The notes: generated by a model not told the origin, from the letters alone. Counted from the first letter of the stretch, positions 49,699-58,905 are shown. The stretch is 64,000 nt of DNA from Leifsonia shinshuensis (GCF_013410375.1 NZ_JACCFL010000001.1:248001-312000), one strand, 5' to 3'. Made by a program: numbers and translations.

Positions 49699-49740
49699 GA
49701 GCGACAGCCGTTGTCGCTCTGAGATTTAGCACCTTAGCAC
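49699..49740 (-). promoter_or_regulatory. Leader hairpin and direct repeat before the secreted-protein gene
   Basis: GAGCGACA and TGTCGCTC (49699-49719) form an 8-bp stem just upstream of the ribosome site. Further upstream TTAGCAC is repeated at 49726-49732 and 49734-49740 (plus-strand reading). Either could regulate transcription or translation. Confidence 0.5.
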
Positions 49741-49765
49741 TGGAACAATAGTCCGTAGCCCGGAT

Positions 49766-51013
49766 TCACCCCCGCCCCACCCGCGGCGAGAACGTCTCGT
49801 TCAGCACCAGGCACGCCGCCCCCACCGCCGCGACATCGTCGCCGACCGCGCTGCCCTCCAGCAGCACCGGGTGGGTCAGGATCCCCATGTCGATCTCGGC
49901 CAGCCGCTCGGGGAGCTGGTCGAGGTAGCGGTGTTCGACGCGCGACCAGGACGGGCCGCCGAACACGACCCGGTCGAGGTCGAGCAATGCTGTGAGGTTG
50001 GACAGGTAGAACGCCGTGTTGCGGATGGACCGGTCGATGATCGCGGCTGCGCGCTCGTCGCCCGCGTCCGCGGCCTCCGTCAGCCGGGTGAACAGCGCGT
50101 CGACCGTGTCCACATCGAGGTCGAGGTCGACGCCGTCCGCGACCTGCTCCCCGTCCGGCGCCGGCAGGACGCCCGCCCAGAGTCCCTGCAGCACGAGGCG
50201 CTGCGGCCGGACCGACTCGCCCCAGCAGCCGCGGCGGCCGCAGGCGCAGAGGGCGCCGCCCGGCTCCACGAGCACGTGGCCGGCGTCGCCCGCGTTGTCG
50301 GTCGACCCGGTGTAGACCTCGCCGCCCAGCACGAGCCCGATGCCGGCGCCGGTTCCGTAGTAGATGAACGCGTAGTCCTTGCTGGCGCCGGTGGGGTCGC
50401 GCCAGCGCTCGGCGACGGCGGCGCTGATGACGTCCTTCGCGACCAGCGACGGCAGCCCGGTCGCCGCGGTGAGCTCGTCGCGCAGGTGGAAGTCGTTCCA
50501 GCCGGGGACCAGCGGAGGCCGCACGACGACGCCCGTCTCCGCGTCGATCGGTCCCGGCGCTGCGACGCCGACCCCGATGACGCGCGACGGGTCCGCGCCC
50601 GGCGTCGCGAGGACCGCCCGGATGGCGTCGACGACGACCGCGAGCGTCGCCTTCGCGTCGCCGTCGGGAGGCGCGGGCTGGCGCACGTGCTCGACCACCT
50701 CACCCTCCAGATCGAGCAGCACGCACGTGATGACGGTGGGGTCGAGGTGCACGCCGACCGCGTAGGCGCCGGCCGGATCGAGGCGCAGCAGGGTGCGCGG
50801 CTTTCCCGGGCTCCCCTCGCTCTGCTTGCCGGCCTCCCGGATCAGCCCCTGGCCCAGCAGCCGGCGGGTCACGTTCGTCACGGTCTGGGCGGACAGCCCC
50901 GTGACCGACGCCAGCTCGACACGGCTCAACCCGCCCTCCGAGCGCCGCACGGCGTCGAGCACGACGGTCTCGTTGAACGCGGCGATCGCCGGGAGGTTCG
51001 CTCCCTTGGGCAC
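49766..51013 (-). CDS. ROK-family transcriptional repressor
   Basis: Read from GTG 51013 (ribosome site GAGGAGG) the 415-residue protein has an N-terminal winged helix (about 10-65, SRVELASVTGLSAQTVTNVT), a sugar-kinase-like ROK domain and the zinc motif CACGRRGCWGE. ROK repressors release DNA when a sugar or sugar phosphate binds. It is the likely regulator of the mannoside operon 1 kb away, through the palindrome at 48785-48801. A TATATT -10 for this gene lies at 51062-51057. Confidence 0.9.
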   Translation of the reverse strand: MPKGANLPAIAAFNETVVLDAVRRSEGGLSRVELASVTGLSAQTVTNVTRRLLGQGLIREAGKQSEGSPGKPRTLLRLDPAGAYAVGVHLDPTVITCVLLDLEGEVVEHVRQPAPPDGDAKATLAVVVDAIRAVLATPGADPSRVIGVGVAAPGPIDAETGVVVRPPLVPGWNDFHLRDELTAATGLPSLVAKDVISAAVAERWRDPTGASKDYAFIYYGTGAGIGLVLGGEVYTGSTDNAGDAGHVLVEPGGALCACGRRGCWGESVRPQRLVLQGLWAGVLPAPDGEQVADGVDLDLDVDTVDALFTRLTEAADAGDERAAAIIDRSIRNTAFYLSNLTALLDLDRVVFGGPSWSRVEHRYLDQLPERLAEIDMGILTHPVLLEGSAVGDDVAAVGAACLVLNETFSPRVGRG

Positions 51014-51128
51014 GGCTACCTCCTCAGACGGGCTCGGGCACCCGGCGTTTCCTCGTAATATACCCACGCGGACATCCGACCCCGGATCCGTACATCCGTA
51101 CCCCAGCCCGCGCCCAGCCTGGTGGGGC

Positions 51129-52328
51129 ATGGTGAGAGCCGTGGAGATCGTGGTCGACGTCGTGCTGCTGGTGCTCGCCGTCCTCGCGATGGCGGCGGGG
51201 TGGAGCAATGGTGCGATCCGTGCTGCCGGTGCGCTGATCGGTCTCGGCGTCGGGCTCTCGCTCGGCCTCCTGCTCGCCCCGATGGTCGTGAACTGGATGG
51301 CCGCGTCCGGGCTCACCGGCGTCAGTCAGCGCTCGATCGTGGCCGCCGTGGTCCTGGTCGTGTGCGCCGGCGTCGTCTACGCGTTGGCGACGGCCGCGGC
51401 GTCCGTCATCGGCAAGGTGCTGCGGCACGGGCCGATCAAGTGGCTGGACTCGCTGATCGGCGCCGTCCTCGGCTTCGTCACCTGGGCCGTCGTCGTCTGG
51501 CTCGTCGCCGGCTTCGCGATGGCGACCAGCCTCGCGACGGTCGTCCAGGCCGCGAACTCGTCGCAGGTCGTCTCGACGCTCAACAGCATCGCGCCGATCC
51601 CCTCCTCGACCGTGCTCGGGGCCGTGGACGACGCCCTCGCCGGCGCCGGCCTGCCGAAGGTCTTCGAGGGCGGCGAGTCGATCAAGAGCATCGGAGCGCC
51701 CGATCCGAACATCCCCGCGGCCGTCGCGTCATCGCAGCAGTCGACCGTCACCGTCCTGGCCTCCAAGCCGGCCTGCGGCGTGGACTCCGAGGGCAGCGGC
51801 TGGGTGGTCCAGCCGGGCCGTGTGGTCACGAACGCGCACGTCGTCGCCGGCGCCTCGTCGGTGGTGGTGCGCGAGTCCGGCGGCACGACGGTCGACAGGG
51901 CGACGCTGGTGGCGTTCGACCCGGAGCGCGACCTCGCCGTCCTCGACGTCACCGACCTCCGCGCCCCCGCGCTGAAGCTCGGCCAGAACCTCGCGGCAGG
52001 CGACCCGGCCTACGCCGCCGGCTATCCCGGCGACGGCCCGTTCAGCATCAGCCCGCAGCGCGTCCGCGACCAGCTGACCGCGCGCGGCACCGACATCTAC
52101 CAGACCGGCGCGGTGGAGCGGCAGATCTACTCGCTGCGCGGGACCATCCGGCCCGGCAACTCCGGCGGCCCGCTGCTCGACCAGGGCGGCCAGGTGGTCG
52201 GCGTCGTGTTCGCGCGCTCGACCGTCGACCCGCAGACCGGCTACGCGCTGACCCTGGACGAGCTCCGTCCGGTGCTCGGCGCCGTCGGCTCCGCGCCCAT
52301 CAGCTCGGGGGCCTGCTCCGCGGGCTGA
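51129..52328 (+). CDS. MarP-like membrane serine protease
   Basis: From ATG 51129 the 399-residue protein has a CvpA-like N-terminal part with four membrane helices (about 5-140) and a trypsin-like outside domain with the triad in TNAHVVAG (His), ERDLAVLDV (Asp) and IRPGNSGGPLLD (Ser). A Cys pair (ACGVD and GACSAG) may close the domain by a disulfide. In Mycobacterium tuberculosis MarP is needed for survival in acid and cleaves a peptidoglycan hydrolase. It stands alone here. Confidence 0.9.
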   Translation: MVRAVEIVVDVVLLVLAVLAMAAGWSNGAIRAAGALIGLGVGLSLGLLLAPMVVNWMAASGLTGVSQRSIVAAVVLVVCAGVVYALATAAASVIGKVLRHGPIKWLDSLIGAVLGFVTWAVVVWLVAGFAMATSLATVVQAANSSQVVSTLNSIAPIPSSTVLGAVDDALAGAGLPKVFEGGESIKSIGAPDPNIPAAVASSQQSTVTVLASKPACGVDSEGSGWVVQPGRVVTNAHVVAGASSVVVRESGGTTVDRATLVAFDPERDLAVLDVTDLRAPALKLGQNLAAGDPAYAAGYPGDGPFSISPQRVRDQLTARGTDIYQTGAVERQIYSLRGTIRPGNSGGPLLDQGGQVVGVVFARSTVDPQTGYALTLDELRPVLGAVGSAPISSGACSAG

Positions 52329-52360
52329 CGATTCGCACCGTCCCGTGGTTGGCTTGACCC

Positions 52361-53380
52361 ATGAAGGCTGTCAGCTACACCTCGACCGGCGACTCCGACG
52401 TGCTCACCCTCGGCGAGCGCCCCGAACCGCACCCCGGCGCGGGCGAGGTGCGGGTCCGCATCCACGTCTCCGGGGTCAACCCGACCGACTGGAAGGCGCG
52501 CCAGGGCGCCGGCCCGGCGGAGCTCCCCCGCCCCCAGGTGCCGAACCAGGACGGCGCGGGCGTGGTCGACGAGGTCGGCGACGGGGTCACCGGGCTGCGG
52601 CCGGGCGACCGGGTCTGGGTGTGGGACGCCGCGTACCAGCGCCCGGACGGCACGGCCCAGGAGCTCGTCGTCCTCCCGGAGGACCATGTCGTGCCGCTGC
52701 CGGAGGGCGTGAGCTTCGACGTCGGCGCCTCGCTCGGAATCCCGGCCCTCACCGCGCACCGCGCGCTCACCGCATACGAGCAGGCGCCGGGCGAACTCGC
52801 GCCCGGGTCGCTGGACGGCCGCACGGTGCTCGTCCAGGGCGGCGCCGGCGCGGTGGGCCACGCCGCGATCCAGCTCGCCGTGTGGGCGGGCGCCACCGTG
52901 ATCGCGACCGTCAGCAGCCACGAGAAGGCCGAGCTGGCGCGCGCGGCCGGCGCGCATCACGTCGTGAACTACCGCGAGCCGGACACCGCCGAGGCGATCG
53001 GGGCCCTGGCGCCGCGGGGCGTCGACATCATCGTGGAGGTCAACGCCACCGCGAACGCCGAGCTCGACGCGAAGGTCGCCGCCGGCAACGCCACGATCGC
53101 CGTCTACGCGGACGCGCCGGGGTCGACCGAGGTGACGATGCCGATCCGGCCGTCGATGCAGAAGAACCTCCGCTGGCAGTTCGTCCTCACCTACACGGTC
53201 GCGCCGGCCGCGAAGGCGGCCGCCGTCCGCGCCGTCTCGGCCGCGGTCGCGGCGGGGGCGCTCCCGGTCGGCACGGAGCACGGCCTCCCGCTCACCCGCT
53301 TCCCGCTGGAGGAGACGGCGAAGGCCCACGACGCCGTGAAGGACGGCGCCGTGGGCAAGGTACTCATCGACGTGGCGTGA
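52361..53380 (+). CDS. NADPH:quinone reductase-type zinc-independent oxidoreductase
   Basis: The 339-residue medium-chain dehydrogenase/reductase has the GroES-like start (GEVRVRIHVSGVNPTDWKAR) and the nucleotide motif VLVQGGAGAVGHAAIQLA. It lacks the structural-zinc cysteines, as quinone oxidoreductases do. It probably reduces a quinone or enone with NADPH. Its last 17 bases overlap the 3' end of the convergent MFS gene. Confidence 0.88.
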   Translation: MKAVSYTSTGDSDVLTLGERPEPHPGAGEVRVRIHVSGVNPTDWKARQGAGPAELPRPQVPNQDGAGVVDEVGDGVTGLRPGDRVWVWDAAYQRPDGTAQELVVLPEDHVVPLPEGVSFDVGASLGIPALTAHRALTAYEQAPGELAPGSLDGRTVLVQGGAGAVGHAAIQLAVWAGATVIATVSSHEKAELARAAGAHHVVNYREPDTAEAIGALAPRGVDIIVEVNATANAELDAKVAAGNATIAVYADAPGSTEVTMPIRPSMQKNLRWQFVLTYTVAPAAKAAAVRAVSAAVAAGALPVGTEHGLPLTRFPLEETAKAHDAVKDGAVGKVLIDVA

Positions 53381-54683
53381 GTTCCGGCTGCGCGGCGGCC
53401 TCCGCGTCGCCACGCACGGTGCGCGCCAGCCGCACGATCTGCACCACCATCGCGACGGCGGCGGCCGCGGCGATGGCCGCCGCGTAACCGAGAGCGGTCG
53501 GCAGGATCCCGATCACCCCGATCAGCTCCCCCGCCGCCAGCGCCGGGACGCCGTAGGCGAGGTAGCTCACCAGGAACACGCCGGCGAAGAGCTCGGCGCG
53601 CTGATCGTTGGGGGCGAGCGGCGCGATGATCCGCAGCATCGCCGAGAACCCGGCGCCGAAGCCGGCGCCCGCGACCACGGCGCCGGCGAACAGCACGGGC
53701 AGGAGGCCGGCGGCGATCCCGACCGCCGTCAGCGCGATCCCGAGCATGATCGCCGCCATCGACCAGATGGTGGTCGTCCGGGCGGGCGCGCGGGTCAGCA
53801 CGAGGCCGGCGATCGCGCCGACCGCGGGAGGAACGGCCACGATGGCGCCGTTCAGGATGCCGGAGTCCAGGTGGAAGACGCCGTGCAGGATCGACGGGGA
53901 TAGCCCAATGAACAGCCCGGCGAGCATCCAGGTCGCCAGGAACAGCGGGAGCGCCGCCACGTACTCGCCGCGAGCCGCGCGCGGGATGAACAACCGCGGG
54001 GTCAGCGAGCGGAGAGCGCCGGGACGCGCGGCCACGGTCTCCGGGGAGGCGAGCACCACGAGGATCCCGGCGACGAACAGCAGCGCCAGGGTGACGAAGA
54101 CGAGCGTGGTCGGCTGGGAGGTGAACTGGACTGCCAGACCGGTGAAGAACGCGCCGAGCGCGATCCCGCCGACCGGGGCCGTCGAGCCGATCGTCGCACC
54201 GAGCTTCTTCTGACGCTCGGGCGCGAGCTCGACCAGCGCGGCCGTGAACGTGCTCATCGCCGCGCCGGTGGCCACACCCTGCACCGAGCGGGCCGCGATG
54301 ATCGCGCCGATGTCCCTCGAGAACAGGAACATCAGCATCGCGGCGACCTGCAGCGCGAGCGCACCGACCAGGACGGGGCGGCGGCCGATGTGGTCCGACA
54401 GCGAGCCGGCGACCAGCAGCGTAATGAGCAGCGTCACCGCGTAGATCGCGAACGCCACGGTCAGCAGCCAGGACGGGAAGCCCCACTCCTGCTGGTACAG
54501 GACGAACAGCGGGCTGGGCGCGCCGACGGCGAGCGCAACGGCGACGAACGCCAGGGCGGTGCCGGCGAAGGCGGCGGTCGGACGGAGCCGGAACGAACGC
54601 CGCCGGGGCGCGCTCACGGCGACCGAGCCGGTCGCGATCGCCGGTCGGGCGAGGGTCGGGCAGCTTTCCCCTGAAGTGGACAT
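53364..54683 (-). CDS. MFS transporter regulated by the divergent TetR protein
   Basis: The 439-residue protein has a polar N-terminal tail and twelve membrane helices, with the MFS loop motif GSLSDHIGRRPVLVGALALQ between helices 2 and 3. It is probably a drug or metabolite exporter. It has a GGAGG ribosome site and reads away from a TetR gene across two matching palindromes. Confidence 0.9.
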   Translation of the reverse strand: MSTSGESCPTLARPAIATGSVAVSAPRRRSFRLRPTAAFAGTALAFVAVALAVGAPSPLFVLYQQEWGFPSWLLTVAFAIYAVTLLITLLVAGSLSDHIGRRPVLVGALALQVAAMLMFLFSRDIGAIIAARSVQGVATGAAMSTFTAALVELAPERQKKLGATIGSTAPVGGIALGAFFTGLAVQFTSQPTTLVFVTLALLFVAGILVVLASPETVAARPGALRSLTPRLFIPRAARGEYVAALPLFLATWMLAGLFIGLSPSILHGVFHLDSGILNGAIVAVPPAVGAIAGLVLTRAPARTTTIWSMAAIMLGIALTAVGIAAGLLPVLFAGAVVAGAGFGAGFSAMLRIIAPLAPNDQRAELFAGVFLVSYLAYGVPALAAGELIGVIGILPTALGYAAAIAAAAAVAMVVQIVRLARTVRGDAEAAAQPELTPRR

Positions 54684-54693
54684 CTCGGCCTCC

Positions 54694-54761
54694 TAAAGCA
54701 AATTTGATTGCTTTAACGGACTATAGAGCGGGATCTGGTAAAAAGCAACGATTTTTGCTTT
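54694..54761. promoter_or_regulatory. Pair of TetR operators between the MFS and TetR genes
   Basis: Two copies of AAAGCAA-N6-TTGCTTT lie at 54695-54714 (TAAAGCAA/TTGCTTTA at 54694-54715) and 54742-54761, centres 47 bases apart. One is next to each start codon, the ideal place for joint repression of both divergent genes. Confidence 0.85.
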
Positions 54762-54772
54762 AAGCTATTCCC

Positions 54773-55363
54773 ATGACTACGACCACACCGTCGAAGCGGA
54801 CGGGCGGACGCAGCGCCGCGGTCATCCACAGCGTGCGCACCGCCGTCGAGGAGCTCGTCCGCGAGAAGGGCCCCGAGCGCGTGACCGTCCCGATGGTCGC
54901 CGAGCGCGCGGGCGTCAACCCGACCAGCATCTACCGGCGCTGGGGCGACCTCCCGACCCTCATCAACGACATCGCCACGTACCATCTCGACCCCGAGCGG
55001 CCGCTCGCCGACCGTGGCGACCTGCGCGCCGACCTCACCGACTGGGCGCGCGACATCGTCGCCCACTTCCGCAAGCCGGTGAACGCCGCCCTGCTGCGCG
55101 GCGGTGCGAGCGCTGCGGGCGAGCGCACCTCCGACTGCCTCCGCAACCGGCGCACGGAGGCCGGCATGCTGCTCGCGCGGCACCCGGAGACCTCGGTCAC
55201 CGAGGACGACGTGATGGACGTCGTCATCGCCCCCATCGTCTACCGCGTCATCTTCCAGCCCTGGATGCTCGACGACTCCACCGCGGACGACGTGGTCGCG
55301 CGGCTGTTCCAGCCCGGCGCCGGCTCCGGCCTCGGCTCCGACGAGCCGGCGTCCGCGGAGTAG
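54773..55363 (+). CDS. TetR-family transcriptional regulator
   Basis: The 196-residue protein has an N-terminal TetR helix-turn-helix (VTVPMVAERAGVNPTSIYRR) and a TetR C-terminal ligand domain. It starts 12 bases after the second of two identical operators and very likely represses itself and the divergent MFS exporter. Confidence 0.93.
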   Translation: MTTTTPSKRTGGRSAAVIHSVRTAVEELVREKGPERVTVPMVAERAGVNPTSIYRRWGDLPTLINDIATYHLDPERPLADRGDLRADLTDWARDIVAHFRKPVNAALLRGGASAAGERTSDCLRNRRTEAGMLLARHPETSVTEDDVMDVVIAPIVYRVIFQPWMLDDSTADDVVARLFQPGAGSGLGSDEPASAE

Positions 55364-55402
55364 GGCCGCCTCCGCCCGGTCGCGCCCGCTAGTCTCGACA
55401 GG

Positions 55403-56146
55403 ATGGCACGCCGCCCACGAACCGCACAGGAGCGCGCGGCCGCCCGCTCGGGTTGGGCGGTCGGCGTCGCGACGGCTCTGTACGGCATCTCGTTCGGGGC
55501 GCTCGCGACCGCGTCCGGCCTCGACGTCTGGCAGGCGTGCGTCCTCAGCCTGGTCATGTTCAGCGGCGGCTCGCAGTTCGCGCTGATCGGCGTCCTCGCG
55601 TCCGGCGGCGTCGCCGCCGGCGGCACGGCCATCGCGTCGGCCGCCCTCCTCGGCGTCCGGAACTCCTTCTACGCGCTGCGGCTGTCGCGCATCATCGGAC
55701 CCGGATTCTGGCGCCGCTCCGCCGCCACCCAGCTCACCATCGACGAGTCCACCGCGGTCGCCACCGCCCAGACCGAGCCGCGCGCTCAGCGCATCGGGTT
55801 CTGGGTCACCGGGCTCGTCGTCTACCTCGGCTGGAACCTCATGACCCTCGCCGGGGCGCTCCTCGGCAACCTGATCGGGGACGTCAAGGCGTACGGCCTC
55901 GACGCGGCGGCGGCCGCGGCCTTCCTCGGGCTCCTGTGGCCCCGGCTGAAGGCCCGCCAGACGCAGGCGGTGGCCGTCGCGGCAGGGTTCGTCGCGACCC
56001 TGCTCACCCCGTTCCTGATGCCGGGGCTGCCGGTCCTGGCCGCAGCCGTGGCGGCGATCGTCTTCGGCGTCCTCGACCTCTTCGGGCGCGGCGACGACCG
56101 GCCCCACCCCGACCCGATCCCGATGGAGCGGGAGGTGGAGCCGTGA
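55403..56146 (+). CDS. azlC: AzlC-family transporter (branched-chain amino acid export)
   Basis: The 247-residue protein has about eight membrane helices and the AzlC patterns YGISFGALATASGLDVWQAC and MFSGGSQFALIGVLASGG. AzlC works with AzlD as an exporter of branched-chain amino acids or analogues. The azlD-like gene starts at a GTG overlapping this stop (GTGA). Confidence 0.9.
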   Translation: MARRPRTAQERAAARSGWAVGVATALYGISFGALATASGLDVWQACVLSLVMFSGGSQFALIGVLASGGVAAGGTAIASAALLGVRNSFYALRLSRIIGPGFWRRSAATQLTIDESTAVATAQTEPRAQRIGFWVTGLVVYLGWNLMTLAGALLGNLIGDVKAYGLDAAAAAAFLGLLWPRLKARQTQAVAVAAGFVATLLTPFLMPGLPVLAAAVAAIVFGVLDLFGRGDDRPHPDPIPMEREVEP

Positions 56147-56448
56147 CGACCTGGAACATCATCCTGCTCGGCTCCATCGCGGTGCTCGCGCTCAAGGCCG
56201 CCGGCTGGCTCGTCCCGCCCAAGGCGCTCGACCACCCCACGGTCGCCCGCACCAGCGACCTGCTCACCGCCGCGCTGCTCGCCGCGCTGATCTGCGTCCA
56301 GACGTTCGGCGCCGGGCAGTCGCTGCAGCTCGACGCCCGGCTCCCCGCGGTCGCGATCGCCGCCGGCCTGTACGCCCTGCGCGTCCCGTTCATCGTCGTG
56401 GTGCCGGCGGCCGCCGTGGTCGCGGCGCTCATCCGCCTCCTGACCTGA
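56143..56448 (+). CDS. azlD: AzlD-domain membrane protein
   Basis: The 101-residue protein has four membrane helices with RTSDLLTAALLAALICVQTF and RLPAVAIAAGLYALRVPFI, typical of AzlD. It is the small partner of AzlC, and its start overlaps the azlC stop. Confidence 0.88.
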   Translation: MTTWNIILLGSIAVLALKAAGWLVPPKALDHPTVARTSDLLTAALLAALICVQTFGAGQSLQLDARLPAVAIAAGLYALRVPFIVVVPAAAVVAALIRLLT

Positions 56449-56510
56449 GCCGTTCGGCAGTCGGGCAGAGCCGCCGCGTCGCTGTCGGCGGCCGTCTCTA
56501 ACGTTCTGAC

Positions 56511-56915
56511 GTGACCGCATCCTGGCATCCCGTGGCGAACGCGCAGCCCACGGAATGGCTGCTGAGCCAGGGTGCCCTCGGGATGCCGTACGCCGTCGTG
56601 CGGCGCTTCGCGTTCGGTGATCCCAACCGTCCGGACGTCTGGTTCCGCGTCGTCACCTGGGCGCCGAGCTCGGAGGGCCGGGAGCTGATCGGCTGGTGCC
56701 GCACCCTGGAGGCCGCGGCCGGCGTGGCCTGGGACCACCGCTGCGCCGCCGAGTCGTGGCGGCACCACATGGCCGCCCGCCGCTCGGACACCGCCACGAT
56801 GGCGGCGGAGCGGCCGAGCGCGGCGGAGCTCGTGCGCTTCTACCGCGCGGCGCTGGCAGCGCAGGGGGCGCGCCCATTGCGTCCCTCACCGACCGGGACG
56901 ACGATGGGGCGATGA
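56511..56915 (+). CDS. Hypothetical protein
   Basis: This 134-residue protein starts at GTG and is rich in Trp and Arg (WLLSQGALGMPYAVVRRFAF, TWAPSSEGRELIGWCRTLEA). It has no signal peptide or membrane helix. Its stop overlaps the next start (ATGA), and codon use looks like its neighbours. No family was recognised. Confidence 0.65.
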   Translation: MTASWHPVANAQPTEWLLSQGALGMPYAVVRRFAFGDPNRPDVWFRVVTWAPSSEGRELIGWCRTLEAAAGVAWDHRCAAESWRHHMAARRSDTATMAAERPSAAELVRFYRAALAAQGARPLRPSPTGTTMGR

Positions 56916-57454
56916 CGCAGAGCGGCGCGGCCGACATCGACCCGGAGGACGATCGTCCCGAGTCCGCCACGCAGCGCGCCGACCGCAACTGGAACGAGAT
57001 CCTCCAGGAGCTGCGGGTGACGCAGACGGGCACTCAGTTGATCAGCGGCTTCCTGCTCGCCATTGCGTTCCAGCAGCGGTTCGGCACGCTGGACGCCTTC
57101 CAGGTGGGCTTCTACCTCGTCCTCGTCCTCCTCGCCGCCGGCGCGACAGGGCTCGGCCTGGCTCCCGTCGCCCTGCACCGGCAGCTGTTCCGGCACCACG
57201 AGAAGGCGCAGACCGTGGCGATCGCCAACCGTCTGCTGAAGATCACGCTGGCGCTCGTGGCGCTGCTGACGTCGGGAGTGGTCTCCTTCGTCTTCGACGT
57301 GACCCTCGGCCCGACGGCGGCGATCCTCGCCGGGTGCGGGATCCTGCTCGTGCTGGCGCTCCTGCTGCTGGTCTTCCCGGCGCGGGTGCTCAGCCGGCTC
57401 CGCCGACGCGCGGACGCAGATCGTCCACCAGTCCCTGGAGCGCCGCGTCCATGA
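56912..57454 (+). CDS. DUF6328-like membrane protein
   Basis: The 180-residue protein has an acidic N-terminal tail, the conserved-looking NWNEILQELRVTQTGTQLIS stretch and four membrane helices (about 45-160), fitting the DUF6328 family. Function unknown. Its last 65 bases run over the 3' end of the convergent GntR gene. Confidence 0.75.
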   Translation: MTQSGAADIDPEDDRPESATQRADRNWNEILQELRVTQTGTQLISGFLLAIAFQQRFGTLDAFQVGFYLVLVLLAAGATGLGLAPVALHRQLFRHHEKAQTVAIANRLLKITLALVALLTSGVVSFVFDVTLGPTAAILAGCGILLVLALLLLVFPARVLSRLRRRADADRPPVPGAPRP

Positions 57455-58058
57455 GGTCGACAGCCCGTTCCTCGCTGTGGGCCATCGCCCGCGCGAAGTC
57501 GAGGACGTGCTGCCGGGAGAGCGCCTCTGCGCCCTCGGGCGACAGCGACACGTAGCGGACGAAGCGCGGGATGAGCATCTCGATCGATTCGGCGAGCACC
57601 CGATCCGGGATCGCGTCCAGCACCACGGTGGTCGCGCGCTGGAAGGCGTCGACGACGGGGGCCTCCGCCTCGCGCTCCAGGCGCTCGGCGAGCACGGTCA
57701 GCTCGAGCTCCATGTCGACGTCGACGACGTGGAGGGCCTCGCCGATCGCCGTCGGGAAGAGGAGCCGCATCACCCCGATCACGTTGAGGATCTCCTTGAT
57801 CTCCATCGGGGCGACGAGCGTGTAGCGGTTGGGGGCCGTGCGGATCAGCCCGACCTGTTGGAGTTTGCTGATCGCCTCCCGCACCGGCGTGCGGGAGACG
57901 CGGAGGGCTTCGGTGAGCTCTCCGTCCTTCAGTCTCTCGCCGGGAGCGAGGTCGCCGGTGAGGATGCCGACCAGGAGGACCTGGTACACGTCGTTGCGCA
58001 AGAGGCGCCGATCGGCGGCGAGGGATGGGTATCGTGCGCGGAGTTCTTCGAGGGTCAT
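57390..58058 (-). CDS. GntR-family regulator (FadR-type)
   Basis: The 222-residue protein has the GntR winged helix (DLAPGERLKDGELTEALRVS, RTPVREAISKLQQVGLI) and a helical C-terminal domain with few of the metal-binding His of the FCD subfamily. It is divergent from a second GntR regulator, with a 161-base gap holding a 23-base inverted repeat. Targets are unknown. Its 3' end overlaps the membrane-protein gene on the other strand. Confidence 0.88.
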   Translation of the reverse strand: MTLEELRARYPSLAADRRLLRNDVYQVLLVGILTGDLAPGERLKDGELTEALRVSRTPVREAISKLQQVGLIRTAPNRYTLVAPMEIKEILNVIGVMRLLFPTAIGEALHVVDVDMELELTVLAERLEREAEAPVVDAFQRATTVVLDAIPDRVLAESIEMLIPRFVRYVSLSPEGAEALSRQHVLDFARAMAHSEERAVDLMDAALQGLVDDLRPRVGGAG

Positions 58059-58089
58059 GGGGGGCTCGTTTCGTGAACACAGTCAGCTG

Positions 58090-58112
58090 CTGGTATATTT
58101 CTAGATTACCAG
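58090..58112. promoter_or_regulatory. Inverted repeat between two GntR genes
   Basis: CTGGTA and TACCAG are separated by 11 AT-rich bases (TATTTCTAGAT). The repeat lies 31 bases from the minus-strand start and is the best operator candidate for one or both GntR proteins. Confidence 0.55.
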
Positions 58113-58219
58113 TAAGAATCTGACCAGAGCAAACCATTCGTTCCACCCTCGCTCTGGCCTTCACCGACCCACGGGAACCGGACACCCGTCCCGGGACCCC
58201 GAGCCAGGAGCACCCGAAC

Positions 58220-58870
58220 ATGCCAATGCCCACCGATCACGTCGCGCGGATCTCGCTCTCCGAAGAGGCGTACGTCCGTATCGAAGCCGCCATCATGGAC
58301 GGCACCCTCGAGCCGGGGGAACGCCTCCGCGACTCCGACCTCGTCGAGTGGCTCGGGATCTCGCGCACCCCGATCCGCCACGCCCTCGACCGCCTGGCCG
58401 AGCAAGGCCTGATCGAGATGGAGCGCAACCGCTACACGCGGGTCTCCGAGTTCGACATCACCGGGGTCCTCGAGTCGGTCCACGTCGCCGCCGACCTGTG
58501 GTCGGGCGCCGCGCTGCACGGCATCCCGGCCTGGGACGAGGAGGACGACGAGCTGACCGGCGACATCCAGACCGAGCTGGTCGCGGCGGCGACCGAGGAC
58601 GACACCGTCCGCTTCATCACGGTCTTCGAGCATCTCGTCGTCGCGTTCGCACGGATCGAGGGCAACGACGTGCGCATCCGGACGCTGGGCAACGTCCTCC
58701 CCCAGGTCCGCCGGCTCGGCCGCAAGCTGCACGGCCGGCTCGACCCGCTCGTGGTCTCGCGCTTCACCCGCGACCTCCGCGAGGCCACGCTGAGGCGGGA
58801 CGGCCGCGCCGCGGTCCTGGTCATCGACGGCTACGTCAGTCGCATCGGCGAGGTCCTCGCATCCCTCTGA
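58220..58870 (+). CDS. GntR-family regulator
   Basis: The 216-residue protein has the GntR winged helix (GTLEPGERLRDSDLVEWLGI, SRTPIRHALDRLAEQGLI) and a helical effector domain. It differs from the divergent GntR protein beyond the HTH, so the two are paralogues, not a recent duplication. It may regulate the adjacent sugar ABC operon, which is convergent, or genes outside the window. Confidence 0.88.
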   Translation: MPMPTDHVARISLSEEAYVRIEAAIMDGTLEPGERLRDSDLVEWLGISRTPIRHALDRLAEQGLIEMERNRYTRVSEFDITGVLESVHVAADLWSGAALHGIPAWDEEDDELTGDIQTELVAAATEDDTVRFITVFEHLVVAFARIEGNDVRIRTLGNVLPQVRRLGRKLHGRLDPLVVSRFTRDLREATLRRDGRAAVLVIDGYVSRIGEVLASL

Positions 58871-58905
58871 CCTCGCGAACCGGCCCGCGCCCTCCCGCCG
58901 TGGGT

